Source of the DNA: Candidatus Coatesiibacteriota bacterium
GTDB lineage: Bacteria > JAFGND01
Direction: 5' to 3'
Length of the DNA stretch: 64,000 nt
NCBI GenBank assembly: GCA_016927185.1
Contig: JAFGND010000057.1
Coordinates: 13,388 to 77,387, forward strand
This document shows positions 53,631-62,305 of the stretch, piece by piece; position 1 is the stretch's first letter, and each line of letters begins with the position of its first letter. Below the pieces are notes generated by a model that did no database searches, was not told the origin of the DNA, and saw only the letters and a list, made by a program, of their open reading frames with translations. Made by a program: the position numbers and the translations under genes.

Positions 53631-54355
53631 TGGATAAAATTATGATTGTTATGCGAAGAGAGTTCAATGCTTACTTCAACTCTGCAATAGCATATATTTT
53701 CGTAGTGGTTTTTCTTGTGTTGAATAGTGCATTCTTCATGAATACTTTCTTTCTTACGTTGACAGCTGATATGAGAGGCTTTTTTGGTTTGATACCCATT
53801 TTTCTAGCCTTTTTCATTCCTGCAATAACGATGAGGTTATGGGCAGAAGAAAGAAAACTGGGAACTATTGAGTTACTGCTTACACTTCCAATTGAAACAT
53901 ATCATATAGTTATAGGCAAGTTTCTTGCAAGTCTTGCGTTCTTGAAGATAGCAATAGCAGGTACTCTCATAATTCCTATCATGCTGGCAAAACTTGGTAC
54001 ACCTGATTGGGGACCTATAATTGGAGGTTATTTTGGAACAGTTCTTTTGGGAGGATTTTTCTTATCAATAGGATTGTTCGTTTCAGGATTGTTTGAGGAC
54101 CAGATTTCAGCATTCATCTTAAGCATGATACTGTGTCTTTTCTTCCTGCTTGTCGGTTATGATTTCATAATAACTCCAATTGATGGTTGGGTAAATGGTC
54201 TTGGAACTTTCCTGAAGCAAGTGATTAGCATGAAATCACATTTTGACGGTATAGAAAGAGGAGTGCTTTCATTGAAAGACATATTCTACTTCATAACAAT
54301 GACTGGATTATTTCTGACCTTCAATATTTTTTCTTTGGAAGGGAGGAAATACTAA
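53630..54355 (+). CDS. ABC-2 type permease, GldF-like
   Basis: A 241-residue inner-membrane protein with six spans. REFNAYFNSAIAYIF near the start and MRLWAEERKLGTIELLLTLP are the hallmarks of GldF and related ABC-2 permeases. Its ATG overlaps the ATPase stop (TAATG). Confidence 0.92.
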   Translation: MDKIMIVMRREFNAYFNSAIAYIFVVVFLVLNSAFFMNTFFLTLTADMRGFFGLIPIFLAFFIPAITMRLWAEERKLGTIELLLTLPIETYHIVIGKFLASLAFLKIAIAGTLIIPIMLAKLGTPDWGPIIGGYFGTVLLGGFFLSIGLFVSGLFEDQISAFILSMILCLFFLLVGYDFIITPIDGWVNGLGTFLKQVISMKSHFDGIERGVLSLKDIFYFITMTGLFLTFNIFSLEGRKY

Positions 54356-56157
54356 TGAACGAGAGATATTATTACTGGTTGAGATTTGCAATTTTTGCTG
54401 TAATAATCTCAGCAATTATAATAGTCTTGAATTTGTTTGTTTTGCGATTGAACTGGGGAAGATGGGATTTAACAAAGAATAAAATATACACTGTTTCACC
54501 TACATCTTCAAAAATACTATCTGGTTTGAAAGTCCCAGTAAATATAGAATATTATGTTTCTTCATCTGACAAACTTCCAGCCGAATGGAAGGATTTGCAG
54601 CAACAGGTTAATGACAAACTGAAAGAAATCGCATCTGTGACCAACGGTAAAATGAAAATAGAAATCATGAATCCAACGCTGGATGAAGAATGGAAAAAAA
54701 GACTTCAATCAAAGGGAGTAAGTCCATTTGCAGTAAAAGCTTATGAAAAGGATCAGATTTCAAGCAAGATAATATTCAGTTCCATTGTTATATCATACAA
54801 AGACAAGAAAGATGAAGTTATCTCGCAGGTTATCCCAAGCACTTTCGCCAATCTTGAATATGAAGTGATTTCCAGAATAGTCAAGATGACTTCGGATCAG
54901 AAACAAATAGTAGCTATCTATGCACCGTTGGAACCAGTAGAACCCTGGATGGTTCAGATGTATATGCAGATGGGCAGACAGCCTCCACAACCTAAGGATA
55001 ATTATCAGACCATCACGAAAGTAATGGAAGAGCAGAATTATGAGGTTGTGAAGATAAATTTCAACAAAGAAGATCCATTGCCAAAGGATGCCACTACCTT
55101 CATAATCATGAACCCAAAAGAATTGAGTGACAGGCAGGTTTATGAAGTCAACAAGTTCCTCCAGAAAGGTGGTAATGTAATTATATGCGCCCAGTTATAT
55201 TCATACAAGCTGAGAGGAAGTCCTGATGGAGGTGTATTCATAGAGACTGTAGAGAATAAAACAGGTCTTGAAAAGATATTTACCGGTTTTGGTGTAGGAT
55301 TGAAAGAGAAAATTCTCTGCGATGAATCAGTTCTTCCAATGTCAATGCCAATAAGCGGTGAACAACCAGTCCCTGTGAAATTGCCTCATCAAATGATGAT
55401 AACAGACAAATTCATAAAGAAGGATTCTCCGATGACTCAACATATATCAAATCTTCTTTATTTATGGGGTAATGCTGTCCAGATAGATGAAAAGAAGTTG
55501 GCATCAACAGGTTTGAAAACAGATATTCTTTTCACAACAACGGATAAATCCTGGTTTGTCAACTTCAAGAAGAGTGAAATGAAGACAGATGATTTCAAGC
55601 CAGTTACAAAAAGAGCAGGAGAACAAGCTGGTGGAGTTGTGGTAACTGGTAAATTCCCGGATCTTTATCAGGGTAAACAGGCACCTGAATGGCAGAAATC
55701 GGAAGGAAGACCTAACAGGTATCCCAGAAAAGAGGGGAAAGAACCAAAACTTGATCCCAGCAAGGGACGTCTTATATTATTCGGCTCTACAAAGATGTTT
55801 GAAGATGATTTAATCGGAAATCAGTACTCATTGCAGTATTTCCAGAATATATTCCTTTTTGTTAATACGGTTGATGTATTAACAGTAGGAGAGGACTTGA
55901 TAAATATTAGAGGGAAGACATTCCTGCCAGTTCGTTTCCAGCAACCTTCAAATGGTGAGATGCTTTTCTGGAGGATAATGGTACTAGCTGGTATTCCTCT
56001 CATATTCATCATATTCGGGATAGTAAGATCCATTGTAAGAAGGCAGTTCAAGGCAGGAAGACTTAGCAATAGAAGCCTGATTCAGTATATAATGGGAAAA
56101 TCCTTTCTGAAAGAGGAAGAAGAGGAAGAAAAACAGAGAGGAGATATCAATGAATAA
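54355..56157 (+). CDS. GldG-like membrane protein (ABC-type transport system)
   Basis: A 600-residue protein with one N-terminal span (residues about 9-33), a large extracytoplasmic region (NWGRWDLTKNKIYTVSP is the family hallmark; an IFT52/GldG Rossmann-like domain follows, LPKDATTFIIMNPKELS), and a C-terminal span (MVLAGIPLIFIIFGIV) with a basic tail. The ATG overlaps the permease stop (TAATG). It is thought to act with the ABC-2 permease at the periplasmic side. Confidence 0.9.
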   Translation: MNERYYYWLRFAIFAVIISAIIIVLNLFVLRLNWGRWDLTKNKIYTVSPTSSKILSGLKVPVNIEYYVSSSDKLPAEWKDLQQQVNDKLKEIASVTNGKMKIEIMNPTLDEEWKKRLQSKGVSPFAVKAYEKDQISSKIIFSSIVISYKDKKDEVISQVIPSTFANLEYEVISRIVKMTSDQKQIVAIYAPLEPVEPWMVQMYMQMGRQPPQPKDNYQTITKVMEEQNYEVVKINFNKEDPLPKDATTFIIMNPKELSDRQVYEVNKFLQKGGNVIICAQLYSYKLRGSPDGGVFIETVENKTGLEKIFTGFGVGLKEKILCDESVLPMSMPISGEQPVPVKLPHQMMITDKFIKKDSPMTQHISNLLYLWGNAVQIDEKKLASTGLKTDILFTTTDKSWFVNFKKSEMKTDDFKPVTKRAGEQAGGVVVTGKFPDLYQGKQAPEWQKSEGRPNRYPRKEGKEPKLDPSKGRLILFGSTKMFEDDLIGNQYSLQYFQNIFLFVNTVDVLTVGEDLINIRGKTFLPVRFQQPSNGEMLFWRIMVLAGIPLIFIIFGIVRSIVRRQFKAGRLSNRSLIQYIMGKSFLKEEEEEEKQRGDINE

Positions 56158-57223
56158 CAGAACATACATAATATTATCCATAATATTTGTTGTGCTGGTT
56201 GCAGTTTATGTTTTAATTCAGAAAACTGAACAGAAAAAAGTGATCAATAAGCAAGATACTATCGAGATTATTCCTTCAGATTTTCCTGTAGATAAAATCA
56301 ATAAAATCGAAATGGTGAAAGGTGACAAGAAGTTTGTTCTTGAAAAGCGTAACAAGATCTGGTATGTCCCAACATCTTTTGATTACAAAGCTGAACAGAA
56401 CAAATTCGAGTATATATTCAAGGAGTTGAAAGGTCTCAAGGCTGTATTGAAGGAAAAGGATTCTCAGATTCTTGATGATTATGGTTTGGGGGATAAAAAC
56501 TCAATAAATGTCGTTATTTCTACAGAAGATGGAAAGCATGTAAAATTCTTATTGGGCAAGAAAAATCCCAATAATAATGAGAGTTTTATTAGACTTCTAG
56601 ACGCAAAAGATGTGCTTATTGCAACCAAGGACATTCACTCCCTCTTTTTGGTATACGGTGATAATGATATGCCAGATAGTAAATCATGGGTAGATCATAA
56701 GGCTTTTCAATGTGACAGAGCTAATATAAAACGGGCAGAAGTTCATCTTGGGAAGGATATAATTATATTGGAAAGGACAGAATACAAAGAGAAAGAAGAG
56801 GAAGTTGACGATCCTGATGCAAAGGGTGCAAAGAAAACAAAAAAGATTAAGGAAGCAAAATGGACAATAACTTCTCCAAAGATAGCTAATATAGATCAGC
56901 AAAAAGTAGAGAGTTTCATGAATGCAGTTTCAAGTATCTATGCCAACGACACATGTGAACCGGGCAAGGAAAAGGAGTTTGGACTTGACCCAATAGAGAA
57001 ATATATAATAATTGAACTGGATGATAACAAGTCTTATAAGTTCATCTATGGGAAAATGAAAGATAACAACAATTCGTATTTCAAGATAGACGGAGAAAAA
57101 GCGATATATGCCATAAATGAATATACAAGGAACATGTCTATCAGAGATGCAGAAGGTTACAAGAAAGAAGAGAAAAAAGAAAATGATGCTTCAACAAAGA
57201 AAGCATTGAATCCAAAACCTTAA
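56150..57223 (+). CDS. DUF4340 membrane-anchored protein
   Basis: A 357-residue protein with an N-terminal span (IILSIIFVVLVAVYVLI) and two to three beta-rich DUF4340 repeats (KINKIEMVKGDKKFVLEKRN, YGLGDKNSINVVISTEDGK, KWTITSPKIANIDQQKV), with a Lys/Glu-rich end. DUF4340 genes usually follow gldG-like genes, as here, and are proposed partners of that complex. GAGGAG precedes the ATG, and the gene overlaps the GldG-like gene by 8 nt. Confidence 0.9.
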   Translation: MNNRTYIILSIIFVVLVAVYVLIQKTEQKKVINKQDTIEIIPSDFPVDKINKIEMVKGDKKFVLEKRNKIWYVPTSFDYKAEQNKFEYIFKELKGLKAVLKEKDSQILDDYGLGDKNSINVVISTEDGKHVKFLLGKKNPNNNESFIRLLDAKDVLIATKDIHSLFLVYGDNDMPDSKSWVDHKAFQCDRANIKRAEVHLGKDIIILERTEYKEKEEEVDDPDAKGAKKTKKIKEAKWTITSPKIANIDQQKVESFMNAVSSIYANDTCEPGKEKEFGLDPIEKYIIIELDDNKSYKFIYGKMKDNNNSYFKIDGEKAIYAINEYTRNMSIRDAEGYKKEEKKENDASTKKALNPKP

Positions 57224-57238
57224 GGAAGAGAGGTAGTT

Positions 57239-57307
57239 ATGGCTGGTAAAGCTCCACAAAAAAAAGAAACCAAGAAAAAACCAAAAGAAAAACCAAAGAA
57301 GAAGTAG
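57239..57307 (+). CDS. Possible Lys/Pro-rich microprotein, 22 codons
   Basis: An ATG with a strong AGAGG ribosome-binding site 15 nt after the DUF4340 stop opens a 22-codon frame (MAGKAPQKKETKKKP and on) in which half the residues are Lys, ending in TAG at 57305-57307. An intrinsic terminator begins 9 nt later. Composition resembles a nucleic-acid-binding tail or a leader peptide. The strong site argues for translation; the function is unknown. Confidence 0.5.
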   Translation: MAGKAPQKKETKKKPKEKPKKK

Positions 57308-57316
57308 CAATAACCA

Positions 57317-57345
57317 GGGTAGCAGGAAAAAAGCTACCCTTTTTT
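57317..57345 (+). terminator. Intrinsic terminator abutting the coaE start codon
   Basis: GGGTAGC at 57317-57323 pairs with GCTACCC at 57333-57339 (9-nt loop), followed by six T at 57340-57345. The ATG of coaE begins at the very next base. Confidence 0.85.
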
Positions 57346-57951
57346 ATGCTTAAAATTGGTATTACAGGTGAAGCTGGTTCAGGAAAAAGTGAAGTAGCAA
57401 TTTTCCTTCATCATGCAGGATATGAAGTAATAAATGCTGATGAAGAAGGTCATAAAATACTTACTGAAAGTGAAGAAACAAAGAAAGATTTGCTGAAGGT
57501 TTTCGGCAATAGTATTACAGATAGAGAAGGAAACATCATAAGGAGTGAGCTTGCAAAACTGGCATTCAGCAGCAATGCAAATCTTGAGCTGATTGACAGA
57601 ATTGTAGGTGAAAAACTCAAGAAAAGACTTGAATCAATTATCTGGAGTAGCAGCAATACAAAAGATATAGTATTGGATGCAGCCTTGTTATGGGATTGGG
57701 AATTCTCGAAAAAGCTTGATTATATTATTTATGTCACTGCTGATGTTAATCTCAGAAAAAAAAGGCTTCTAGAGAAAGGATGGCAGCTGGAAAAAGTGGA
57801 TAGTGTTTTGAAACTTTGCAAGGGGTGTCCAGAAGAAAAGGACAGGATAGATTACAAGATAGAAAACAATTCAGGAATTAATGAATTGGAAAAAGACTGT
57901 TACAAGCTACTTCTTTTCCTTAATCTAGAAAGGCTTAAGTGCAAGCATTAA
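57346..57951 (+). CDS. coaE: Dephospho-CoA kinase
   Basis: A 201-residue kinase for the last step of CoA synthesis. The P-loop GITGEAGSGKSEVA is at the very N-terminus; VINADEEGHKIL and VLDAALLWDWEFSKKLDYIIYV match the substrate-binding and CoaE-domain regions, with RLLEKG as the lid. The P-loop reads GEAGSGKS rather than the usual GGIGSGKS. The ATG directly follows the T run of a terminator and lacks a ribosome-binding site, an odd arrangement. Weakly conserved, so some doubt remains. Confidence 0.82.
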   Translation: MLKIGITGEAGSGKSEVAIFLHHAGYEVINADEEGHKILTESEETKKDLLKVFGNSITDREGNIIRSELAKLAFSSNANLELIDRIVGEKLKKRLESIIWSSSNTKDIVLDAALLWDWEFSKKLDYIIYVTADVNLRKKRLLEKGWQLEKVDSVLKLCKGCPEEKDRIDYKIENNSGINELEKDCYKLLLFLNLERLKCKH

Positions 57952-57952
57952 A

Positions 57953-57981
57953 TTGTCCGTTTACTTATTTTAGAATATTTT
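57953..57981 (+). promoter_or_regulatory. Sigma70-like promoter before the DUF5684-like gene
   Basis: TTGTCC at 57953-57958 and TATTTT at 57976-57981 with a 17-nt spacer. Transcription would start close to the AAAGGAGG ribosome-binding site of the gene at 57996. Confidence 0.45.
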
Positions 57982-57995
57982 AAAGGAGGGGTAAA

Positions 57996-58355
57996 ATGAG
58001 TGATATGGCTGACACTTCGATGAGCATTCTTATCTCATTGCTGCAAATGGGATTAGGATTGGTTTTTTACTGCTATTATTCATACTGCTTGATGGTTATA
58101 GCAAACAAGCTCGGTATTGAGAATTCCTGGCTGGCATGGATACCAATAGCTAATATCTATATCATGGTACAGTGTGCAGAGAAACCTATCTGGTGGATAG
58201 TTCTTTTCTTCATACCATGCGTAAATATTGCTGCAGGTGTTATGGTCTGGATGGTAATAGCAGAGCGACTTGGAAAACCTAGCTGGTGGGGAATCATGAT
58301 GGTGGTTCCAGGTGTAAATGTTATTGTGCCTGGTTATCTTGCTTTCAGTGAATGA
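57996..58355 (+). CDS. Small membrane protein, DUF5684-like
   Basis: A 119-residue protein with about three to four membrane spans, rich in Trp and Met. The stretches ENSWLAWIPIANIYIMVQ, AEKPIWWIVLFFIPCVNI and RLGKPSWWGIMMVVPGVNV resemble the DUF5684 family (often annotated signal peptidase I-adjacent or hypothetical). A very strong AAAGGAGGGG site precedes the ATG. Confidence 0.78.
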   Translation: MSDMADTSMSILISLLQMGLGLVFYCYYSYCLMVIANKLGIENSWLAWIPIANIYIMVQCAEKPIWWIVLFFIPCVNIAAGVMVWMVIAERLGKPSWWGIMMVVPGVNVIVPGYLAFSE

Positions 58356-58357
58356 AA

Positions 58358-59023
58358 CTACTGATATTCCTTTCTTGTCATGAAGCGATGGAAAGCAAGA
58401 CTTATTATTGAAAAATATATAACTGCAAGAATAAACGGAAAAAGATAATTTTCCCAGTTTGATTGTCCTTCCGGAATTAAGCTGGGAAAGTTCAAATATC
58501 TAAACAAATAAATCACAGCCAGGGCAACTATTGGAAAAAATCTCATTATTGTCATTGTGTGCATCAAATCAAGGAATTCTCTCAAGAGAAGAAAAAGAGA
58601 TGTAAAGATAAGTATCAAGAAACTTATTGTGAGCATCAGTTGTATATTCAAGTCAATACTTAAACCTGAAAGATTAAACAAGAGAATGCTCAACATGAAG
58701 AGCATTATAAAACTGATTTGAAGAAACAGTGGGGTAAGAAATCTGAACAAGGCTATCTTCCTTTTATCAACTGGGAAGGTGAAAAACAGGCTGCATCTCT
58801 TCTCTTTGTCCTCTGTCCATAAGAATCTTGCAATAAATGACCAGGAAAAGAAGAAACTGAAAACAATGAAGGAAGAAATGATGATATCATTATAATTGAT
58901 TTCTGTTTGAGAGACATTCCTTAAACTTATGAAAAATATAAGAAAAACTGAGATGATCCCTGAAAATATCATTGATTTCAGCTGATATCTTATCTCGAAA
59001 ACAAGTAACTTAAATATTTCCAT
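58358..59023 (-). CDS. ABC transporter permease
   Basis: A 221-residue protein with six spans, cytochrome-c-maturation CcmB or ABC-2-like in layout: EDKEKRCSLFFTFPVDKRKIALFRF resembles the coupling helix region. The ATG overlaps the ATPase stop by 14 nt. Cargo unknown. Confidence 0.82.
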   Translation of the reverse strand: MEIFKLLVFEIRYQLKSMIFSGIISVFLIFFISLRNVSQTEINYNDIIISSFIVFSFFFSWSFIARFLWTEDKEKRCSLFFTFPVDKRKIALFRFLTPLFLQISFIMLFMLSILLFNLSGLSIDLNIQLMLTISFLILIFTSLFLLLREFLDLMHTMTIMRFFPIVALAVIYLFRYLNFPSLIPEGQSNWENYLFPFILAVIYFSIISLAFHRFMTRKEYQ

Positions 59024-59891
59024 TACCTTTCAGTATCTCAATAGTAAGGTTTTCCAGGTTAGTCTCTATGACTTCAGCTGGCTTTACATCAAGTGAGCTA
59101 AGAGTTGAAAAAGTACTTTTCTCATCTTTGCTTATTACTGTGAATTTGGCATCTGATAATCTCCAGGAAACAGTTGCAGTATCTTTCTTAAGCTGTTCAA
59201 CAACTGAGCTGAAACTGAATATCTTCCAGTTTCTTATTATATCACTTTTGCTTTCCTTGCATATTATTCTGCCTTCCTTCAGGAAGATTATTGTATCTGC
59301 AATTTTCTCCAGATCGCTAATTATATGTGACGAGAAAAAAACAGAACACTTGTTATCTGTTTTGTATCTTGCCAGAAACTCCAGAATATCATCCCTGACA
59401 ATGGGATCAAGCCCAGATGTGGGTTCATCCATAATCAGAAGTTCTGGTTTGTGGGAAAGCGCAACCAAGAATGCGAGTTTCACTCTTGTTCCTCTTGATA
59501 AATCACTTACTTTCTGATTCCTGTTTATCTTGAACAGCTCAATCAAATGATTCTCTATTTTTGTATCCCAATTTTTGAAGAAACTGGAGATTGTTTTCAA
59601 GTTCCAGCCTGCTTTCATGTTTTCATAGAACATTTGCTGTTCATATATTATGCCGATCTTCTCTTTCATATCGCATCGGAAATTCTCTGTATCCTTATCG
59701 AATATCTTGATGCTTCCAGAATCTATTTTTGATAATCCAGTCAGGCAGCGAATTGTTGTTGTTTTTCCAGCAGCATTCTGCCCTATATAACCAGTCACTT
59801 CACCTTCATTCAATTCGATATCAAGAGGACCTAATGTAAATTCAGGATATTTTTTTATTAGATTGTTTATCTTGAAGATCTTCTCAGTCAT
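59010..59891 (-). CDS. ABC transporter ATP-binding protein
   Basis: A 293-residue ATPase with Walker A GQNAAGKTT, signature LSRGTRVKLAFLVAL, Walker B LLIMDEPTSGLDP and H-loop SSHIISDL. C-terminal extension of about 85 residues as in multidrug/antibiotic-type exporters. It overlaps its DUF4230 neighbour upstream by 8 nt and the permease downstream, so three genes form one unit. Confidence 0.92.
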   Translation of the reverse strand: MTEKIFKINNLIKKYPEFTLGPLDIELNEGEVTGYIGQNAAGKTTTIRCLTGLSKIDSGSIKIFDKDTENFRCDMKEKIGIIYEQQMFYENMKAGWNLKTISSFFKNWDTKIENHLIELFKINRNQKVSDLSRGTRVKLAFLVALSHKPELLIMDEPTSGLDPIVRDDILEFLARYKTDNKCSVFFSSHIISDLEKIADTIIFLKEGRIICKESKSDIIRNWKIFSFSSVVEQLKKDTATVSWRLSDAKFTVISKDEKSTFSTLSSLDVKPAEVIETNLENLTIEILKGNGNI

Positions 59892-60507
59892 TTTTTATTT
59901 CAATCTCTGTTGAATAATCATATATCTTGAAAATACTCTCAAGAAATGATTTTGCTGAGTTAATTGCCTTTTGTTCATATTCCTTATTTAATGCCTGGTT
60001 GGAAGCTTTTTCTCTTGCCTGCTTGTAAATATTATTAGTATCCTCACTTATATTAAATCTATTGAACCAGCCATTTTCTGGATTATATATTTCTATTTGT
60101 GGATCAATACTTAAAATCTTTGGTTTCGGTAGAGTAATGAAAATCTTTTTTACCTTGTCATCAAGTTTTACGGAGAAATTTTCATTCTGAAGGTCGAAAC
60201 CAATCAGGACTTTCATCTTTACTATAACAAGTGCAGTTTTCTGGGATTTAATATACTCCTTGAGAACTGGAATATCAAGATCTTTTGTATCTTCCCATTT
60301 GTATATCATGAAATCATTATATTCAACTGAAACAAGCTGGCTTATTTGTCTTACTTCTCGCAAGGCTATTTCCTGCTTCAGAGTAGGAGTTCTCTCTATT
60401 TCCTTCGTTGGCATCAGGAAGATGAATACCAGCAATAACAGGAGAGTCTGCAATCCAAGAATAATCCATATATAAACAGGGAGTTTTGGTTTATCTCTAT
60501 CCGGCAT
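59884..60507 (-). CDS. DUF4230-like membrane-anchored protein
   Basis: A 207-residue protein with one N-terminal span (VYIWIILGLQTLLLLLVFIF) and an extracytoplasmic part with the DUF4230 pattern: LVSVEYNDFMIYKW, KVLIGFDLQNENFSVKLD, KKIFITLPKPKILSID and a C-terminal helix AINSAKSFLESIFKIYDY. Function unknown. It lacks a ribosome-binding site, and TTGACA lies 37 nt upstream of the ATG, so the transcript may be leaderless. First gene of a unit with an ABC ATPase and permease. Confidence 0.8.
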   Translation of the reverse strand: MPDRDKPKLPVYIWIILGLQTLLLLLVFIFLMPTKEIERTPTLKQEIALREVRQISQLVSVEYNDFMIYKWEDTKDLDIPVLKEYIKSQKTALVIVKMKVLIGFDLQNENFSVKLDDKVKKIFITLPKPKILSIDPQIEIYNPENGWFNRFNISEDTNNIYKQAREKASNQALNKEYEQKAINSAKSFLESIFKIYDYSTEIEIKND

Positions 60508-60538
60508 GGTGAATTAATGCACTAATAATGAGATAATT

Positions 60539-60544
60539 TGTCAA
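60539..60544 (-). promoter_or_regulatory. TTGACA element 37 nt upstream of the DUF4230 gene
   Basis: TTGACA on the minus strand, first base 37 nt before the ATG at 60507; no ribosome-binding site in between. Confidence 0.35.
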
Positions 60545-60585
60545 GGCAGTTTGCCAGTATCTTGAAGAAAACAGATTTTTGCATC

Positions 60586-60591
60586 TTGACG
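60586..60591 (+). promoter_or_regulatory. TTGACG element upstream of the Na/Pi carrier gene
   Basis: TTGACG on the plus strand, 58 nt before the TTG start at 60644, which has its own ribosome-binding site. Confidence 0.3.
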
Positions 60592-60643
60592 AAAAAGAAG
60601 CACAAGGAATTGGTAACTATGTTATTATTCAAGGAGCATAATT

Positions 60644-62305
60644 TTGGATTTGTTCTCTATAATATTGAAAATCTTTGGAGGATTAGGCCTGTTTCTGCTT
60701 GGAATGCAGCTTCTCTCTGATGGAATGAAAAAGGTTGCTGGCTCAAGGATGAGACGTATAATCGAGATGTTCACAAACAAGCCAATAATAGGTGTTATAA
60801 CAGGTGCGTTAGTAACTTCAGTTATTCAGTCATCTTCAGGTACAACTGTAATGACAGTCGGATTCGTTAATGCAGGTGTAATGAATCTGGTTCAAGCAAT
60901 TGGAATAATCATGGGAGCAAATATAGGAACTACAATGACTGCCCAGTTGATTGCCTTCAGAATAGAGAGTCTGGCACCTCTGGCAATAGGGATCGGGAGT
61001 TTTGGATACTTGTTCTGGTCGAAGAAGAAAATCAAGAACTGGATGATGGTTTTGCTTGGTTTTGGTATTCTCTTTTTTGGAATGGCGACTATGTCATCAG
61101 GATTATCTCCCTTGAAAGATGATCCGCACATGATGGAATTATTCAGGAAATTCTCTCATAGTCCCATTTTAGGTCTTTTAATTGGCACTATTCTGACCTG
61201 CATCGTTCAAAGCAGTAGTGCAACAATAGGTATGCTCCAGGCATTGGTAGGAAGCGGATTGGTTGATTTCCAGGGTGCAGTACCTATCTTGCTGGGAGAT
61301 AATATTGGAACTACAATCACAGCTCAGCTTGCCGCCTTGAATGCGAATACAAATGCAAAAAGAGTGGCCATGTTCCATACTCTTTTTAATGCAATTGGAG
61401 CAGTGCTTATCCTCATCTTTCTTCCTTACTTCATAGATATAGTATCACTTGTAACATTCAAGATTATAGGAAAGCCTTTTGATTTCGTAGATGCAAATGG
61501 TTATCATCCGAGTGCCTTGAGATACGTTGCAAATGCACATTCCATATTTAACATAACGTGTACACTTGTATATCTGCCATTCGTAAAACCGCTAGCATGG
61601 CTTGTTACAAAGATAATTCCGGACAGATTGCAAAGAAAAGCTCGCTTGTCACATGTTGACAAGAGCATGGAAGTAATCCCAAGTATAGCTCTTAATCAGG
61701 CGATAAATGAAGTTGAAAGGATGTCAAGGCTTGTAAAAGAGATGTATTCAGAAATGGATGGCTTTTTCAGAAGTCTTGATAGCTCTACGATAGAAGCCAT
61801 AAAGGAAAAAGAAGAGGAGCTGAATAGTCTTTACAGGGACTTGATTACCTTCATAATAGATCTGAATCAACAACCTCTTGATACTAAGGAATTGAACACA
61901 ATTCCTGGACTGATTCATACAGTGAACGATCTTGAAAGGGTAGGGGATCATATAATAAACTTGTCAGAGCTGACTGAGAGAATGGAGAAGCAGAATATCA
62001 AGTTTTCAGAAGAGACTATTGGTGATATGGAGCATATGTATGCACTTGTTGGACAGATGACAGAACTGGCACAGAAACTGATAATCAAGCCTGAAAAGAA
62101 CTATCTTGCGATGAGGATAATTGAAATTGAAGGAAAAGTGGATAGCATGGAAGATACGATGAGAGACAAATATGTCACATTGAGGAATTGCCAGGAGGAT
62201 CATCCGGAAATAAATGCTTTCATAATTGAGGGTATCATGAATCTGGAACGTATCGGGGATCATTTCAAGAATATTGCGTCAGCTCTCAAGCCACTGGAAA
62301 ACTAG
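60644..62305 (+). CDS. Na+/phosphate symporter family protein (NptA/YjbB type) with PhoU-like tail
   Basis: A 553-residue inner-membrane carrier. The two repeated QSSS motifs of Na/Pi cotransporters are present (VTSVIQSSSGTTVMTV and CIVQSSSATIGML), with GANIGTTMTAQL and GDNIGTTITAQL after each. Residues about 345-553 form a PhoU-like helical domain (VERMSRLVKEMY, NDLERVGDHIINLSE, MNLERIGDHFKNIA). The start is a TTG at 60644 with AAGGAG 7 nt upstream. It may take up phosphate using the Na+ gradient. The 3' end overlaps the next gene by 4 nt. Confidence 0.93.
   Translation: MDLFSIILKIFGGLGLFLLGMQLLSDGMKKVAGSRMRRIIEMFTNKPIIGVITGALVTSVIQSSSGTTVMTVGFVNAGVMNLVQAIGIIMGANIGTTMTAQLIAFRIESLAPLAIGIGSFGYLFWSKKKIKNWMMVLLGFGILFFGMATMSSGLSPLKDDPHMMELFRKFSHSPILGLLIGTILTCIVQSSSATIGMLQALVGSGLVDFQGAVPILLGDNIGTTITAQLAALNANTNAKRVAMFHTLFNAIGAVLILIFLPYFIDIVSLVTFKIIGKPFDFVDANGYHPSALRYVANAHSIFNITCTLVYLPFVKPLAWLVTKIIPDRLQRKARLSHVDKSMEVIPSIALNQAINEVERMSRLVKEMYSEMDGFFRSLDSSTIEAIKEKEEELNSLYRDLITFIIDLNQQPLDTKELNTIPGLIHTVNDLERVGDHIINLSELTERMEKQNIKFSEETIGDMEHMYALVGQMTELAQKLIIKPEKNYLAMRIIEIEGKVDSMEDTMRDKYVTLRNCQEDHPEINAFIIEGIMNLERIGDHFKNIASALKPLEN

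Noticed and set aside
60538-60720. 60-codon plus-strand frame at the start of the Na/Pi carrier gene
   Set aside because: It overlaps the carrier's conserved N-terminus in another frame and has no ribosome-binding site.
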